Assembly (NCBI GenBank): GCA_000729835.1
Contig: JFHB01000118.1
Location: forward strand, 1-64,000
Length of the DNA stretch: 64,000 bases
Direction of reading: 5' to 3'
DNA from: Atkinsonella hypoxylon
Lineage: Eukaryota > Ascomycota > Sordariomycetes > Hypocreales > Clavicipitaceae
Both the position numbers and the translations under genes were made by a program. Shown here one piece after another: positions 32,301 through 46,800 of the stretch (the stretch's first letter is position 1; every line of letters starts with the position of its first letter). The notes beneath the pieces are model-generated. The model ran no database searches. It worked only from the letters and a program-made list of their open reading frames with translations, and was not told where the DNA came from.

Positions 32301-34700
32301 TAGAGCCTTTTACTGCAATATTATCTAAGAAAGGCTTATAAGTGTAAAGAATTAAATTAAAAAGAATTCTCTTTACTATTTAAATAAATTAAGCAATAGA
32401 GTTAGTTACTCCTTAAGGAAGTATATAAAGTTATAGAAGCTTTATTACTGTTAAAATTGTTATTAAGTTTCTACTTTTCTCTGTAAGTAGCACTTAGTTA
32501 TAGCTTAATAGTAAATTAATAACTAAAAGTATTTTATATATTTTAAATTCTTTACTAAAAGCCTTTACTCCTTTAGAGATATAGGCATTCTATATTATAA
32601 TCTTATTATAGGCTGTTGTAAATAGCACTAACTATATCCCTTTATTCTTCTTTATTACTAAAAAGTAAGGGTTTCTATAAGATCTATAACTCTCTTCTAA
32701 TAACTTATACTAAAGCTTCTTTTTTAATAAATTAACTAATCTCCTTTATAGGCTAATAGGTATTAGTATTAACTTTACTTTCTAAGCTCTATAAGCAATA
32801 GTATAGATAACTTAAGGCAGTATAACTAAGGGATTAATCTTTCTATACTTTAATAAGTTCTATATTAGTGCTACCTTTTAGTTGTAAAGAATTTCCTTAA
32901 AAATATTAACTTCTTTTACTATTAAATGTTTTTATACTTATTTAACTATTTAATTTAAGCGCTCTTTTATTATTTAAAATCCTTAGGGTTTTTTACTAAA
33001 TCTTTCTATAATATATTTAGCGTATTTTTCTAATTTATTTAAGCGTACTTTTGCCTCTTTCTACTTCTTCTATTTCTACTTAAGGTCTCTATTAAGTATA
33101 GATCTATCTAAAGGAATATTGTCTTTTAGTAGAATCTTATTAGCTTTCTGCTTATATAATATATTTACCTTTAGATTAATTAGTTATAATTGCCTTAAGG
33201 GCTAAATCTTCTTTACAGCCTCTTTAAGTTAGCTCTTATACTAGTTAGCTATTCCCTTTATTATAAGGTTAGTAATAGCTACACCCTTATTCTCTATTAT
33301 AAGCACTAGCTCTTTATTGTTATTTAACTTAGCTTTAAAACCCTCTTTAGCTATTTAATTATAAACTAAATCCTTAGATAACTTATTAATTAAGATTAAA
33401 TTAACGCTAATAGCTGTTGCTTTATTTATTATAGTCTTCTATTTAATACTTCTAGTAACCCTTAAGACTAATATAATATTACTAAAATAGTACTTTAAGA
33501 GGAGCTTACCTCCTTTATTACTGTACTTAAAGGTAACTTTAGCTATATATATAAAAGGCATTTTAAGGATTAATTATATATATAAAGACTTTAGTGTAAT
33601 ATAAAAGTAAATTAGCGTTTAGATATTTCTAAGGTATAGCTTTATTATTACCTCTTTTAATATTATAAGCTTATATAATATAAAAGATATAGTAGTAGTC
33701 TCTTACTTTATTAGAGTTATTTTTAAATTAAGCTCTTTAATAAGGTCTTTAGTAATAATATTCTTTTGTAAACTATAATCTATAAAACTATTAATAAGTA
33801 AAGAGTTTAGGCTTTTAAGTTATACTTAAAGGTAAAGTAAGTTCTATAAATAGCTTATAATTGCTTTTAGCTTTAAAATACTATTTAATTCTTTAATATA
33901 AAGCGTATTTACCTATAGGTTTACAATAGACTTCTTCTCTTTAATATAATTTTCTATATATTCTTATATAACGTTCTATAAATCCTTCTAGATACTACTA
34001 AGCAGCTGTTTTATATATTTATTAGTAATATCTTCTTTATTGTCTTCTGTTGCCTCTTTAACTATAGTAGATATTATCTTAATAACATTAATTAATTAAT
34101 TTTTCTACTCCTTAACTCTTTACCTCTTCCTTAAGATAGAATATAGAGGTATAACTTTAGCACTTATTCTATTAATATAATAAACTTTATTAATACTATC
34201 TACTTATATTAGGCATTTATTCTCTATTGCTTCTATAAGTATAAGCATTAGTTAGTATAGGTCTTATAAGCTAACTTTAACCTTTTTCTAAAAAATATCT
34301 TTAAATAATTATATAAAAAGCTATACTTTTATATCTATAGAGCTATTTTCTTTAGCTTTCTTTCTTTTCCTTTTTACTTAGTCTTTTAAAGCTTTTTCTT
34401 ACTTAATAAAGCGTTATATCTTTACAGTATAGACTCTAAAGAGCTAGGCTGTAATTCTCTTCTTAATTAGTATATAGAGAGTTCTTTTAAGTCTATATTT
34501 CTTTATCTTAAACGTTAAAGTTACTATAGTACTATTAGTAGAGTCCCTCTTAAGGATAGCTTCTAGTAGAATATATATTAGGTAATAATTAAAGATATTA
34601 ATCTTATTAAAGATTTAATCTAATGTCTTTCTCTTTTTCTTATTAAGCTTTTAATAGTTTAATGTTTTTCTACTAAATTCCTTAACTTAAGAATAATACT
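29400..34700 (-). pseudogene. Z1 pol: protease, RT, RNase H, integrase
   Basis: RT is recognised by the box F-L-D-N-I-A-V-K-G at about 32305-32330 (second Asp, codon 32320-32322, changed to Asn) and by L-P-(Q)-G-(W)-T-N-S-like residues just upstream near 32420. This F-L-D-D-I form is known from fungal gypsy elements. RNase H follows at about 31600-32000 with a K-Y-N-R...K-Y-R-A-I segment that matches the family's conserved KYDATKRECRG-like motif. Integrase occupies about 29900-31400; its catalytic residues are not clear to me. The same order is present in Z2. Confidence 0.75.
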
Positions 34701-36600
34701 ATCTTATAATATAGTAGTTAAAACAATTAACCTAGAACACTATAAGCCTATAAAGACAACTTTCTATACTAAGGAAGCTTTATATAAGAATAAGTAGCAC
34801 TAAATTATTTAATTCTACTGTTAAAATGCTTGCTCTTTAATTATACTTTATAAAGCTAATCTTATTATTATACTAGTAAAACTAGTATTAATCTATATAA
34901 TAACCTTTCTTACTATAGTAATAGCAGTAATACTGCCTTATACAGCTTTTAGTTGTATAGGTTCTAAAGCTCTAGGTATTATTATATATATTAATAGCGT
35001 TAATATATATATTCTACCTTTTCTCTTTCTTCTTCTTAAATTTCTTTTTAAAAAGCTTTATAATATCTATCTTTAAAACTACTTACTTTATAAGTATAAT
35101 CTTTATATCTTTAAACTTCTAGGTTAAATTATCTATTTAATCTTTTACTTCTAAAATAGGCTATATAATTTCTTTAGCTTTATAACTAAAATTACTTATA
35201 CTATAATACTTAAGACTTCTTTTGCCTAAAGATATATAAAGGTAGTTTCTTCTATTATTATAAAGTTTAGAATTGCGGTCTTCTAGCTCTATCTTAGCTT
35301 ATATATACTAGCTAAGCTGCTCTAATAACTCCCTATAGGGTATTACAACAAACTTAGCTCTAGTAACTTTTATTTAATCTATAAAGCTAGTAAGTATAGC
35401 ATCTAGTAAGGCCTTATAAATGTAATTAGACTAAGAGGTTATACTACACTATATATAGAGCTTAGCGCTAATTATAGCAGCTTAATATTCTTAAAGCTAA
35501 TAGAGAGTGTTCTTTATAGTCCTTAAATAGTTTCTCTTTAGGTCTTTAAGCTTTTTATTAGCTTACTTCTTTTAATTCTAAGAAGTAGCTTTATACTAAA
35601 GTAAAAGCTGCTCTTTAGCTTCTTTTTAATTATATAAGGTATAAATAACCTTTATATACTTATAGATTAATAGGTTAATGTAATAAATAAATATCTTTTA
35701 CTAGTTTTCCTTTAAAATAAATAAAGTCTCTATCTTTAGCTTAAAGCTAGTTAAGTAATTAAGGATATTTTCTCCTTTAAATTAATATATATTAAACTTC
35801 TTATTAAAGGTAGCTTAAGCTTACTGCTTTCTAATAGCTTTACCTATAGCTTTAGTAAGAGCCTTATAAGGTATAGCTATAGTGCTGCTAGTACTAGCCT
35901 TTTTATCTTAAGTATTTAATTCTATTGTAATTTTAGGTTCTAAAATAACTTTTTTAGAAGATTTACTAGATTAACTAGAGCTAGTATTAGCTGCTTTAGA
36001 TATAAAGCTTATACTTTTCTTTAAAGAATATAGAATACTAAACTTATATAAATAACTAGTAGAATAGCTTAATATAGAAAGTAGGTATAAAAAGAACAAT
36101 TAATCTTACTTAATAAGAAGAGTGTAATATATATAATTCCTTATATTAGCTATACTTTTAATGCTTTTACCTTCTACTTCTATAGTTATATAAGCTCTTA
36201 ATGCTAAGATATAGAGGCTAAGAACTTAATTACTAATAATAGTAAATATAAGAACAACTGCTAAGATAAGAATAAAAGAGAAATTTTTCTTTATAATTAA
36301 ATAATTATAATGTTTAAGGAACCTAAAAACTTCCTTTTCGCTATATTAAGGCTATTTTAGTTAAGGGTAAAATAGAGGTTAAATAGACTAGCTAGTATTT
36401 ACAATATAGCAACTATTTTTAACTAAGCCTAGCTCTTTTTAGCTTAAAAAAGCTATAGAAATTTTCTTTCTCCCTTAATTAAATAATCCCTTATAATATA
36501 GAGCTTTTATCCCTATAATTTTCTTCTTTCTTATATTAGCAATATTTAAGCTAAAGTGCTTTTCTATTTTTAATGCTTAGCAGCTTTTCTTTCTTTCTTC
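34700..36600 (-). pseudogene. Z1 gag
   Basis: Between RT/protease and the 5' LTR. A Cys/Tyr-rich segment near 34890-34960 (C-Y-Y-...-K-K-G-Y-Y-I-D) looks like a damaged CCHC knuckle in which Cys and His have become Tyr. The N-terminal part is Lys/Glu-rich. Boundaries are approximate. Confidence 0.5.
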
Positions 36601-36679
36601 TAGGATCTCTATAAAAAACCTTCTAATTATATAATGCACTTTAATTAAAATAAGTCTCTAGTAAAGCCTCTATTTTTAT

Positions 36680-37163
36680 TGCCTTAAAACTAAACTCCTA
36701 AATAACTATATAGCTTACACTAAAGTAGGTAATAATATAGTATATATTAAGATTAAAGAGAATTAGTAGAGAGTAAGATATTTATTAGCGTATACTATTA
36801 AACAATAGCAGGTAAGAAGATTAAATAGTCTAAAAAGGCAGAAATAAAATATTAATTGCAGCTTAAAGGATATATATATATAAAAGAAGCTAAATATATT
36901 AAAGAGTTAGGGAAAGCGTTAGCGTTAGTAAAGTAATATCTCTTAAGTATTAAGTATTGTAAATTAAAGTAGGCTAAAAGATATTAATTAATTAAAAAGA
37001 GCAAAAGCTAAAAAGAGCTAGCAGAAGCTGCTTACGCACTTGCTTTCTTACTTAAACTATCTAGATGTTTAGGCGATGCGCACTCTTATAGAGAAAAATC
37101 TGTATGTGGCATCCCTTGCAAAGCTAATATAAGAGCGCAAGAGGGTAACCCCGCCGCGACACA
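36680..37163 (-). repeat. Z1 5' LTR (484 bp)
   Basis: Matches 51176-51659 and 39912-40398. The right end (CCCCGCCGCGACACA) is strikingly GC-rich compared with its surroundings. On the minus strand the LTR starts TGTGTCGCGGCGGGG. Confidence 0.88.
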
Positions 37164-39911
37164 ATATATATAGTAAGAAGATATTTTTGCTCTTTAATGC
37201 ATTAAGGTTTTTCTACTAGCTTTCTATAAGATAAGAGCACTAATCTTATATAGTAGTAATATTAAAATAAGGATTAAAAGCATTAAATATAGTGCTTATA
37301 GGCTTTAAGAATGCACTAGCTTTTGCTTAATAGTATATAGACTAATTATTTTAAAAGCATTAATATTTTATATAAATTTATATTAACAATATTATAGTAT
37401 TCTCTAACTCTACTAAGGACTACCTTATACACCTTAATATAGTCTTATTAATTCTAGAGAAAAATAAGTTAATAATAGCTATAAAAAAGTTATTTATAGG
37501 CTACTTAGCTATTTAGCTATTAGGTTTTATTATTAATAGCAATAGAATTACTAATATAAACAATAAGCTAAAAGCTTTTTAAAAACTTAAGTTTCTAGTA
37601 GATCTTATAAATCTAAAGACCTTTATTAATATAGCTAGCTTTTTATAGAAGAGTATTCTATAGTTTAATATATAAATTTACTTACTATAGGAATAAAAGA
37701 CTACCTTACTGTAAGAGCTTTATAAGAAAGGCTTAGCTAATAGTTTACTAAAACTAATGCACTAAAAGAAAGCCTAAGAAGTAATATTTTTGCTAAAACT
37801 TAAGGAAAAGAAGGTATTCTAAGAGGTAAAGGTATACCTTAATAAAAACACTATTCTATAGCACTATAACTCTAGTAAGTATTTATTCTTTAAAGTTAAC
37901 GCTTATAAAGAAGAATTTAGGCTCTTTATCTTCTAGCTTATAAGTAAATAGAATAGTTACAGTATACCTAGTAAAGACATTAAAAATAACTAGCTTTAAC
38001 TAATTCTTTTTCTCTTAAGATGCACTTTTAACCTAAAGAAACATTATAGATTAATAGAGGTAAAGGTAGCTGCAATTATATAGAGTGTTTAAAAGCTATA
38101 GAAAATAGTTTAATTTAACTGCTACACTGTTAATATTATTATAGACTACTTACTAGTAAAGGGGATTATTAAATACACCTTACTTACTACAATAGATCTA
38201 GATAAAGCTAACCTAAAATTAGCTAAAGTAGCTAATTATTTATTGCAATTTAACCTAAGAGTCTTCTATATACTAGAAGTACTAAATATAGTGCTAAATA
38301 CGCTCTCTAGGTTGCTAGTTATAGTTTTATACTAAGAGAAAGCTTATAACAGTAAATTTAATAAGCTTAATATAAGTGTATTTTTCACTAAAGAATATAG
38401 CACTACAGCAGTATTAAATAAAGGTTTAAAAGAGGAAATTGTTTAAGGCTATAGTTTTAATCTAAAGCTTAATAGAATTATTAAAGGTATTAAGGACTTT
38501 TGCAAAAAGTAGGCTTAGCAAAATTAACAATAAAGACTAAGGATTCTACTGTATAAATAAACTCTATAAGACAATAGGCTTTTATACTATTATAATAGAA
38601 AAGGCTTATTCTAACTATATATACCTATAAAAGTTATAGAATTTATCCTTAAAACAGTCTATAACAATTAGAGCTATTTTAGCGCCTATAGAATAGCAGT
38701 AGAATTGTAAGTAGTTTACTTTCTATAGATATATAAGCGGATTTAAACCTATATTGCTTACTGCTGCGCCTATAAAGAAAGCGCAATTAACTACAGTAAG
38801 CTACTAGGGGAATTAAGGTTATTAGAGTTAGTTCTAACGCTCTTCTATACAATTTTGCTTAATTTTATTACTAATATACCTAAAGTTAGCTTAATAAACA
38901 CCTTATAGCAAAAAAACAGATATAGCTCCTATAACTTACTGTATCTAGTAAATTGCCTATTTAGCAAGCAAACAATCCTTATACTTAGGTATACAATATA
39001 TACAGCAGAAATTTAGGTAGAACTGCTTTTATAGATACTATATTTATTAGACTAAGGCCTTCCTAAATAGATTATAAGCAACTAAGATCTAAAGTTTATT
39101 TCTAACGTTTAAAGAAGTATATTTACCTAAATTAGAAGTAAATTGCTTATAGCTACAGCTTACTACCTATAGATAGATAGAACAGCTAAACAGAAGAATT
39201 AAATAGTTATTATTGCTGTTTAATATTATATAGTTATAAATCTAGATACACTATAGACTGCAATACTTCTAGCACTACAGCACTAGCTTAATAATATAGT
39301 AGCAGCTAGTATAGAGATTTTCCCTAATAAGCTTGTGTATAGTTTCTAGCTAGCTACTGTTATTAATCTAATCTAATTAGATAACGTTCCTAGCAATAGA
39401 ATAGATATAAGCAATATAGCTGTACTTTAGAAGCTATACTAGCAAGAGGTAGAAACAGCTATTAGTATAGTAAATGCCTTAAGCAAGATTAAATACAACG
39501 CCTAGCATAAGCCTATTAACATTAAAGTAAGGGATATAGTCTACCTATAATTACACTAAGGATATATACTCCTAGAAAAGCTAAAAAAGAAATAGTCTCC
39601 TTAATAAGTAGAGCTATATAAGGTTCTTGCAAAAGTAAGCCTATTGTTGTTTTACCTAGATTTCCTACTAGATTTATATATACACTTAGTAGTATTAGCA
39701 GCTTACCTTTAGAAGCTAAGATAGAGTAAAGACTCTTTTAACTAAGAAGAGCAACTGCTGCTGCTAATTGCAATAGAAGGGTTTAGTATAAAGAACTATT
39801 AGGAAATTAAGCGAATTTATACCTATTAAATCTAACGTTCCTGCAGTAGGTTAAGTAAGCTACGTTTAGAATTCCTTATATAATAGAAAGAGTTCTTTAC
39901 TAAAGATAATT
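37164..39911 (+). pseudogene. Y pol: RT C-terminus, RNase H, integrase
   Basis: Continuation of Y after Z1. The RT box at 37379-37390 reads Y-I-N-N; both catalytic Asp codons have become AAC and AAT. RNase H follows near 37860-38280. Integrase has a Y-C-C-A-Y-K-E-S zinc motif near 38760-38785, first-Asp region L-N-F-I-T-N, second region I-S-N-(Q)-D-L-K-F-I-S, and a Lys in place of catalytic Glu (T-A-K-(Q)-K-N). Near the end a chromodomain-like tail begins with (E)-I-K-R-I-Y and E-F-L-I-(R)-(W)-K, and is cut at 39911 by Z2; it resumes at 51660. Confidence 0.8.
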
Positions 39912-40398
39912 TGTCGACTCAAAACCAAACCCCTAAATGACTATGCAGCCCGCACTAAAGTAGGTAACGATATAGCGCACGTTAAGATCGAAGAGGATCG
40001 GCAAAGAGCAAGATATTTAACGGTATATACTATTAAACGATAGCAGGCAAGAAGATTAAATAGTTAGAAAAGGCAGAAATAAAATATTAATTACAGCTTA
40101 GAAGCTATATACGCGTAAAAGAAGCTAAATATACTAAAGAGTTAGGGAAAGTGTTACTAGCAGTAAAGTAATGTCTCTTAAACGTTAAGTGTTGTAAATT
40201 AAAGCAGGCTAAAAGATATTAATTAATTAAAAGAGCAAAAAGCCTAAAAAGAATTAGCAGAAGCTGCTTACACGCTTACTTACTTGCTTAAACTATCTAG
40301 ATATCTAGGTAATGCGCACTCTTATAGAGAAAATCTATATATAGCATCCCTTATAAAGCTAATATAAGAGCGTAAGGGGGTAACTCTACTGCAACACA
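39912..40398 (-). repeat. Z2 3' LTR (487 bp)
   Basis: Left end TGTCGACTCAAAACC is almost unmutated (the other two LTR copies read TGCCTTAAAAC and TAACTTAAAAC). It ends with CAACACA (CGACACA elsewhere). Confidence 0.88.
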
Positions 40399-40410
40399 AT
40401 ACCTCTCTAG
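40399..40410 (-). other. Z2 polypurine tract
   Basis: CTAGAGAGGTAT on the minus strand abuts the LTR start TGTGT. This fixes both the orientation of Z2 and its LTR boundary. Confidence 0.7.
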
Positions 40411-43400
40411 TTATAAATAAGCTTATAAAGCAAGACTTATAAGTAACTTAACCCTCTAGCTAATTCCCTTAATCCTAAAGTCTTAATCCTCTTATCTTCT
40501 ATAATAGCTTTAGCGTCTTTAGTATATATAGTAGCGTCCCTCTTACTAGTAATAGCGTCCTTATAGCTAGGCGCTTTCCTTTACAATAAGTAACTCTTTC
40601 TTAGCGATTTACACTTTATTTAGTTGCTTTAGATATAATTAAATAGTGTCTCTTATTTGCCTTAATTATCTCTTACTAAGCACTAAAATAGAAGAGAGTT
40701 AGCAGTATAACACTAAGGTTTATATTAGTAATAGGATTATAGGCTATTATAGGCTGTTTAGTAATATATCTTTAAGCTAACGCTTCTATTTAATCCTTTA
40801 TAGTATAGTATTCTTTAGCTTTAAGCGCTTATTTTGCTGCTTTTATAATCTCTTTATCTCTTTACCTAGATTTCTGCTTTTACGCTAATAGTTCTATAAA
40901 ACGTAAAGACAGTAGCTAATGCTTTAAGTTCTATAATTGTTGTAGAAGCTAGTTCTTACTATAAGATTCTATTTAATCTTTTTATATAAGGTCTTATAGT
41001 ATACTAGAAATTCTAGCAAAAACCTCTAAATTGTTTAGCAGTAGTAATAATAAAGGGCTTTATAAATTAGTTATAGGCTATAGTAGCACCTTAAATATTA
41101 TAATTAAAGACTTCTTTTGTGCAAAAGGGAGTAGCTTATAATATATAAGAGCCTAGCTAGGCTTACTTATCTACATTAGAAGATATAAACGCTATTCCCT
41201 TATTGTTATTGCTGCTTTAATAGTTCTATTATAGATAATAGAATTGCTATTAAACTAAATAGTAGTAACAAACTAATTTTCCTAAAGTTATATAAGCATT
41301 TATCTATTAACCTCTATTAACTATTTAATTACTTAATTATAATTACTTAAGGTAAATTTCTAGGTATTAAGCTCCTTTAGAACAGGAATTCTACTACTAG
41401 TTATCTATAAGTAATATCTTAAGATAAAACGCTTTATAGTATCTTCCTAGAGGTAGCTAAGGTTAAAGCCTATAGTTTTAGCTTTTTTAATAACTATATA
41501 TCTATTTATAAAACTAAGCTTATTTACTGCTATTGTACGTAGGACTATTATAACCTTATTAGTACCTTTACAGTAGTTATAAGACTAATTAATAGAGTTA
41601 TTAGTTATAACCTAGTTGTAAAGGTATAGTTTAAATTTATTCCCTAACGTTTAAGTGATTCTATAGTTGCTATATTAAGTGTAAGGTATATTATATAAGC
41701 TGTTGCTAATAAGATTAATTAGAAGATACTTAACTAAACAATAAAGCGTCTATATTAAGAAGAATAAATAGATATATCTGTATTTCTAGTTGCTTTTCTA
41801 CTTATAATATAGTACTAAAATTGCTTAAAATAGGTATAAATACTAAAGAAGCTATAAAGTTTATACCTAACTATAGACTATAGCTTTAAACCTTTTAATT
41901 CTGCCTTTAGGTTCTATATTAAAGTAATAATAATATCCCTTTAAGTAATTAAAGATAAAATAAGTTTAGTAGTTATTAAAGAAAAGAAAGCTAGTAATAA
42001 GTCTTTACTTACTTATTTTATTGTGTAAGGCAGAAGGGTTATAGCTTATATTATAATAGCAGAAAATAAGTTAAAACCTATCTTTAATCCTATATACCTT
42101 TTAACCTATAAGTTTTATAATCTTACTTTAGTCTATCTCTTCTATATTAATTATAAAAGACTCCTTAAAGATAACTGCTGTATATTTAATCCTATAAGTA
42201 ATAATTCTTACTATAGTAGTAAGCTAGAATTAATCTAACTATCTGCAATAAGTTTCTTATTTAAAGGACTTTATTAGAAAGCTATAAACATTATTAAGAT
42301 AATTAAACTAGATTGCTAGATTCTAGCTAGGCTATATTAACTCTATAAGCCTAAAGTTATCTAAATTATAATCCTAATAAAGTAGTAAGCTAAAAGAAGG
42401 CTACTTAAAACGTTACTAAAAGAGAGGTAGCTAGCGCTTATAGAGCTTCTTAAGAGGTAAATCTACTTAATCTTGCTCTTCTATATAAAAGAAATTGCTA
42501 ATTAGCTTATAGACTTATACTGTAATATAGTATATTAGTAGGTTCCTTAACGTTCTAAAGTAATATATTTATCCCTTATATATAACTCTAAAGCTAGTCT
42601 TAGAAATAGGTTCCTAGTATTTATTTTCTATTTTAGTAGTAAAGATTAAATAGCTTTTAAAAAATTAAAGGTAAAAAAGAGCTTAGGTAGGTACTTATAA
42701 TAAAAATATTATAAGAATAAAGGAATAAAGAGAGAGAGAGAGTAAGAATATAGGCTATATTATAGCTAGTATTATCTTAATAAATCCTTAGTTAATAGCT
42801 ATCTATAATTATTATAATTTAGTAAAGGCTAATAGTAAATATATACTAAGACTTTAACAGCTGTAAACTTATTAAGTAATTTATAATATTCTCTCTAATT
42901 AATTATATTTATTTTTCTTCTTTCTTTTTATAACTCTCTTTCTATATAGCCTCTTTCTTATTGTCTTTATTAGCACCTTTAATTATTTAATTATAGCTAA
43001 AAAGCTTCCTTAAAACTATAAGGATCTTATAAATATATAGAATATTATTAGCAGAAGAATCCCTTTTACTGCTCTTTTTTATTAGGTTACTTTCTCTTAA
43101 AATAGTTAAATAGATATCTTTCCTTTAATAACGCTTATTAATATAGTAAGTCTTTTGTAAAAAAGCTTTTAATTACACTTCTATTCTCTTACTATACTAA
43201 TAAACCTTACCTCCTTAGTATAAATTTACCTTTAAGCTTTAAGTCTATAGAAGCAATAATATTAGTGCTAGTAGATGCTTAATATACACTAAAGTTACTT
43301 TTTAATAGAGTTCTATACTTAATATACCTCTAAGAGCTATTAAATTCTTTTATAATTAAAATCTTAAGGCTTAGTTTATTAATAGTACTATAAGAGAAAG

Positions 43401-43468
43401 CTCCCTTTTGCGTAAAGTTACACTAGAATTAAACGTTAAGAACTTTATCTTTATTTTAACTAAAATAG
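40411..43468. other. Z2 3' region, 3 kb, product not recognised
   Basis: This segment lies between integrase and the polypurine tract and is absent from Z1. On the plus strand one frame runs from about 41345 to 43400 broken only by TAG/TAA; it includes a stretch with many Lys and Arg near 42640-42750 (K-K-L-K-V-K-K, then G-I-K-R-E-R-E). On the minus strand other frames are also open, for example 41300 down to 40480 with K-E-I-I-K-A-A-K. Because TGA is rare in all RIP-mutated sequence, openness alone cannot decide the strand. It could be an accessory frame, an antisense gene or another degraded element. Confidence 0.4.
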
Positions 43469-43899
43469 CTTATTCTTATAGATATTTCTATTATATACTT
43501 ACTAATTATTAAGAGCGCTATAAAGCCCTTTTAATCTTATTCTTTAGTAAAGAAAACAGTACATTTTGCTTCTATTGCACTAATATATATCTTTAGATAG
43601 TTACTTTATTTAAGGAATATATCTACTTTCTATTTTACAGCTGCACCTCTCTTAAGGATATCTATAGCAGCTTATATAGCAATTATATCTAAAGTAGCTC
43701 TACTGCTGTAAGCTATAAGTAGTAATTTACAAAAGGTTATAGTAACTACAGCTAGATTTACTATAATACTCCTTTTATAACGTTCTAGAGTAAAGACTAA
43801 GTAGATTAACTATTTATTCTTTTAAGGCTCTAGAAGGTTCTTTATAAGGATCTTTCTCCCTTTATAGCAGTTAATATTTCTTACCTTTTCCCCTAAACA

Positions 43900-46800
43900 T
43901 TAGAACTACTAGAATTTTACTAGAAGATTAGGTGTAAATTACTTAAGTTAAAAGATAAAAAAAAAAAATAGAAAAAGAGTAAAGGCTAAGCAGCCTCTTT
44001 AGTTAAAATAGAATAGAACTATACTTATTTTTAGTAGTTTTTAAAAACTTTTTATATATTCTATTTAATCTAGGTTTATAGTCTTAATTCTAATTAGCTT
44101 TAAATCTTTAAATAATCTTAATATACTATTATTAAATCTTAGTTAGTCTTAAATATATAAATAAATAAACTTAACCTTCTTTCTCTCTAAAGCTAAAGAT
44201 ATAAAGACTATAGTATTAGCTTTTGCAAAAGCTATAATAAGTTATATATCTTAGTAAAGTTATAAATAAATTGCTAAGATTAAATAATATTGTTAATCTC
44301 CTTATAGCTTCTACGCTTTTCTTTAGGTATTATTAGTAAATAAACTTCTATTATATACTTTAGATAATATTATAGTAGAAGGTCTACTTTAGCGTTATTA
44401 TCCTTAAAATTCTCTTTTTAGTACAGCTATAATATATAGTCCTTAGAAACTATTTAATCTAATATATTATACTAAGCATTAGTAGGTTGCAATTTATTAG
44501 TATTTTGCTTAAAGTCGCTAGTGTCTTTACTATACTAAGCAGTATATTATAGAGTATAGAGCTATTTATTAGTAGTAAAAGTTTACTATTCCTCTAGATT
44601 AAGCTTAAACTTCTTAATATAATCCCTAGAAATAGTTTTATTAAGCACTATACTATCTAGAGTCTTTAAATAGTAAGTGCTAGTAACTTTTGCTTAGCTA
44701 TACACTTTAAAAGAACTATTCTATTATATTACTAACTTCTTCTTTATTAATATATCTATAACCCTTTATATATTATATATAAGAACTAGATCTTTTAGAA
44801 CTAATTAATCTTTCTCCTTTTGCAATAATGCCTCTTAGTTCTAGTTTATTTAATTAGTTAAGTATTATCTAAATATAAAGACTTTTATATAAGCCTTTTA
44901 GATATCTACTTCCTTTTATTCTAGCATTTTAACTCTTACTTTAAAGAGATTCTATATTATTATAACTTCTAACTAATTAATTAACCTCTAAGTAGGAAAT
45001 TTAACTTCTAAAGAAAGAATAAGCTTCTAACTATAAATTAGGTAGAAAGTAGATTTACTGTATAACGCTTATATAGCTATATAGTTTACTAATAGTGCTT
45101 TATTTAGCAATTTAAACTACTTTCTATTAAAACCTTCTATTTTTAAAAGAGTAAATATAAGCGTTTAATAACTAACTTTAATAGGTAAATTAGCTTTTAA
45201 ATTATATATTAATATCTTAATCCCTTTAATTCTAATAGCTTTAACTACTTTTTTAAGATTTCTATATATTTCTAGCTCTCTATTAAAAACTAGAAATTAA
45301 AAGACTTTAAATTGTATAATTAGTTTTATTAAGAACTTCTAAATAGCTATAATATTAGTATACTATATAGAGTGCGCTTCTATTTATTTAGTAAGGTTAT
45401 ATCTTACTTCTAGAAGGTACTTAAAACTATAATTAAGTAGTATATATTAGGTATTAATGTATATCTTACTTATTAGGTTGCCTAAAGCTACTAGTATTAA
45501 TAATTCTTTAGGCCTTTAAGGAGCAAACTTTTAGTATACCTTACAATAAAAAATTATTACTTAAACTATATTTTAGAGTTCTTTCTAAAAGTACTTAATT
45601 CTAGCTGCTTAAAATATAACTTCTATACCTTTATAACCTATTTACTTATATAAAGCCTTAACAATCTTCTTCTATTGCATTAGGTCTTTAATAACTAAAG
45701 TAAAACCCTTTATTATACTAGTTAGTCTCTTCTATAATAGGCCTTTATCTAAGAAGTATTACTTAGCACTTATATAAAGTTACTTATACTTACTTTTATC
45801 TAGATTAAATAGTCTTTATAACGTTAAAAGGAAATCTATAATTTATTAAGTTCTAGAAGTATAGTATACTTTATTATATAGCTAAATCTTATTAATGTTA
45901 AGCTGTAAGTTAATAAAATCTTTAATGTTCCCTTTAGCTACTTAATTTAATACATTAAAAGGCCTATCTTCTTTATATAATAAAGCATTAGCTATCTTAT
46001 TCTTTTCTCTTAGAATATACTTAGCTATAAAATTAAATAGTATAATATAACTAATCTATTGCGTAATAAGTGCGCCTAGAACATTATTAATAGCGCTATT
46101 AAGCTAATATATAAGCACCTAAGAATTAGTCTTTAGAGTAAAAGGAACTCTATAGAGATAAATTTATAGCCTTCTTAATGTATAAATAATAGCTCTATAT
46201 TTCTACTTTATTCTATTATACTTAATTTCTAAATTACTTTAATATCTACTTTTATATTATATAGAGTGTTATTATCTATTAACAATTTACATTAAAACTG
46301 CTCTTTATCCTTTTAAGCTTATATTAACTATTAATATAATTTCTTTAGCGCTTAAGCTAAGATTAATTGTTATAAGAACTAGTGTAGTTATTATTATATA
46401 CTTAAGAACCTCTATAGCGTTCTTCTAGTTTAGTTCTTAAGTTTACTTAATACTCTTCTTAAGTAAGATTATAAAAGGCTTAGCTTTTATAGAGTAATAC
46501 TATACCTAAATATAATAATAGCCTATAAACTTAAGAAAGAATCTAACCTTAAAAATATTCTTATACTCTATTTACTCTAAAATCTTTATTACCTTTACTT
46601 CTAAAGGTTTTTTTCTATTAGTGCTATATATAAATTTAATAATCTCTATAGTCTTTTAGTATAGCTTTAATTTTACAGTAAATATAGTGTAACTAGCTAG
46701 CTTAATATTAATAAGAACTTTATTAATATTAATTAAATATTTTATAATATATCTTTATATATTAAGTAATACTTTCTCTTTATTATATATAGTAGTAAAG

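Larger units (their letters stand above)
28976..37163 (-). mobile_element. Z1: gypsy element, 3'-truncated
   Basis: A minus-strand gypsy element of the family Z. Sequence 28976-37163 is collinear with 43469-51659 (Z2). It has the 5' LTR at 36680-37163 but no 3' LTR: the last 3.5 kb present in Z2 are missing, and the break coincides exactly with the end of X. It is inserted in Y; Y sequence resumes at 37164. Confidence 0.85.

Noticed and set aside
40411..43468. A pogo/Fot1-like transposase in the Z2 3' region
   Set aside because: A Lys/Gln-rich helical stretch resembles the C-terminus of such proteins, but no DDE or helix-turn-helix part is recognisable and no terminal inverted repeats were found.
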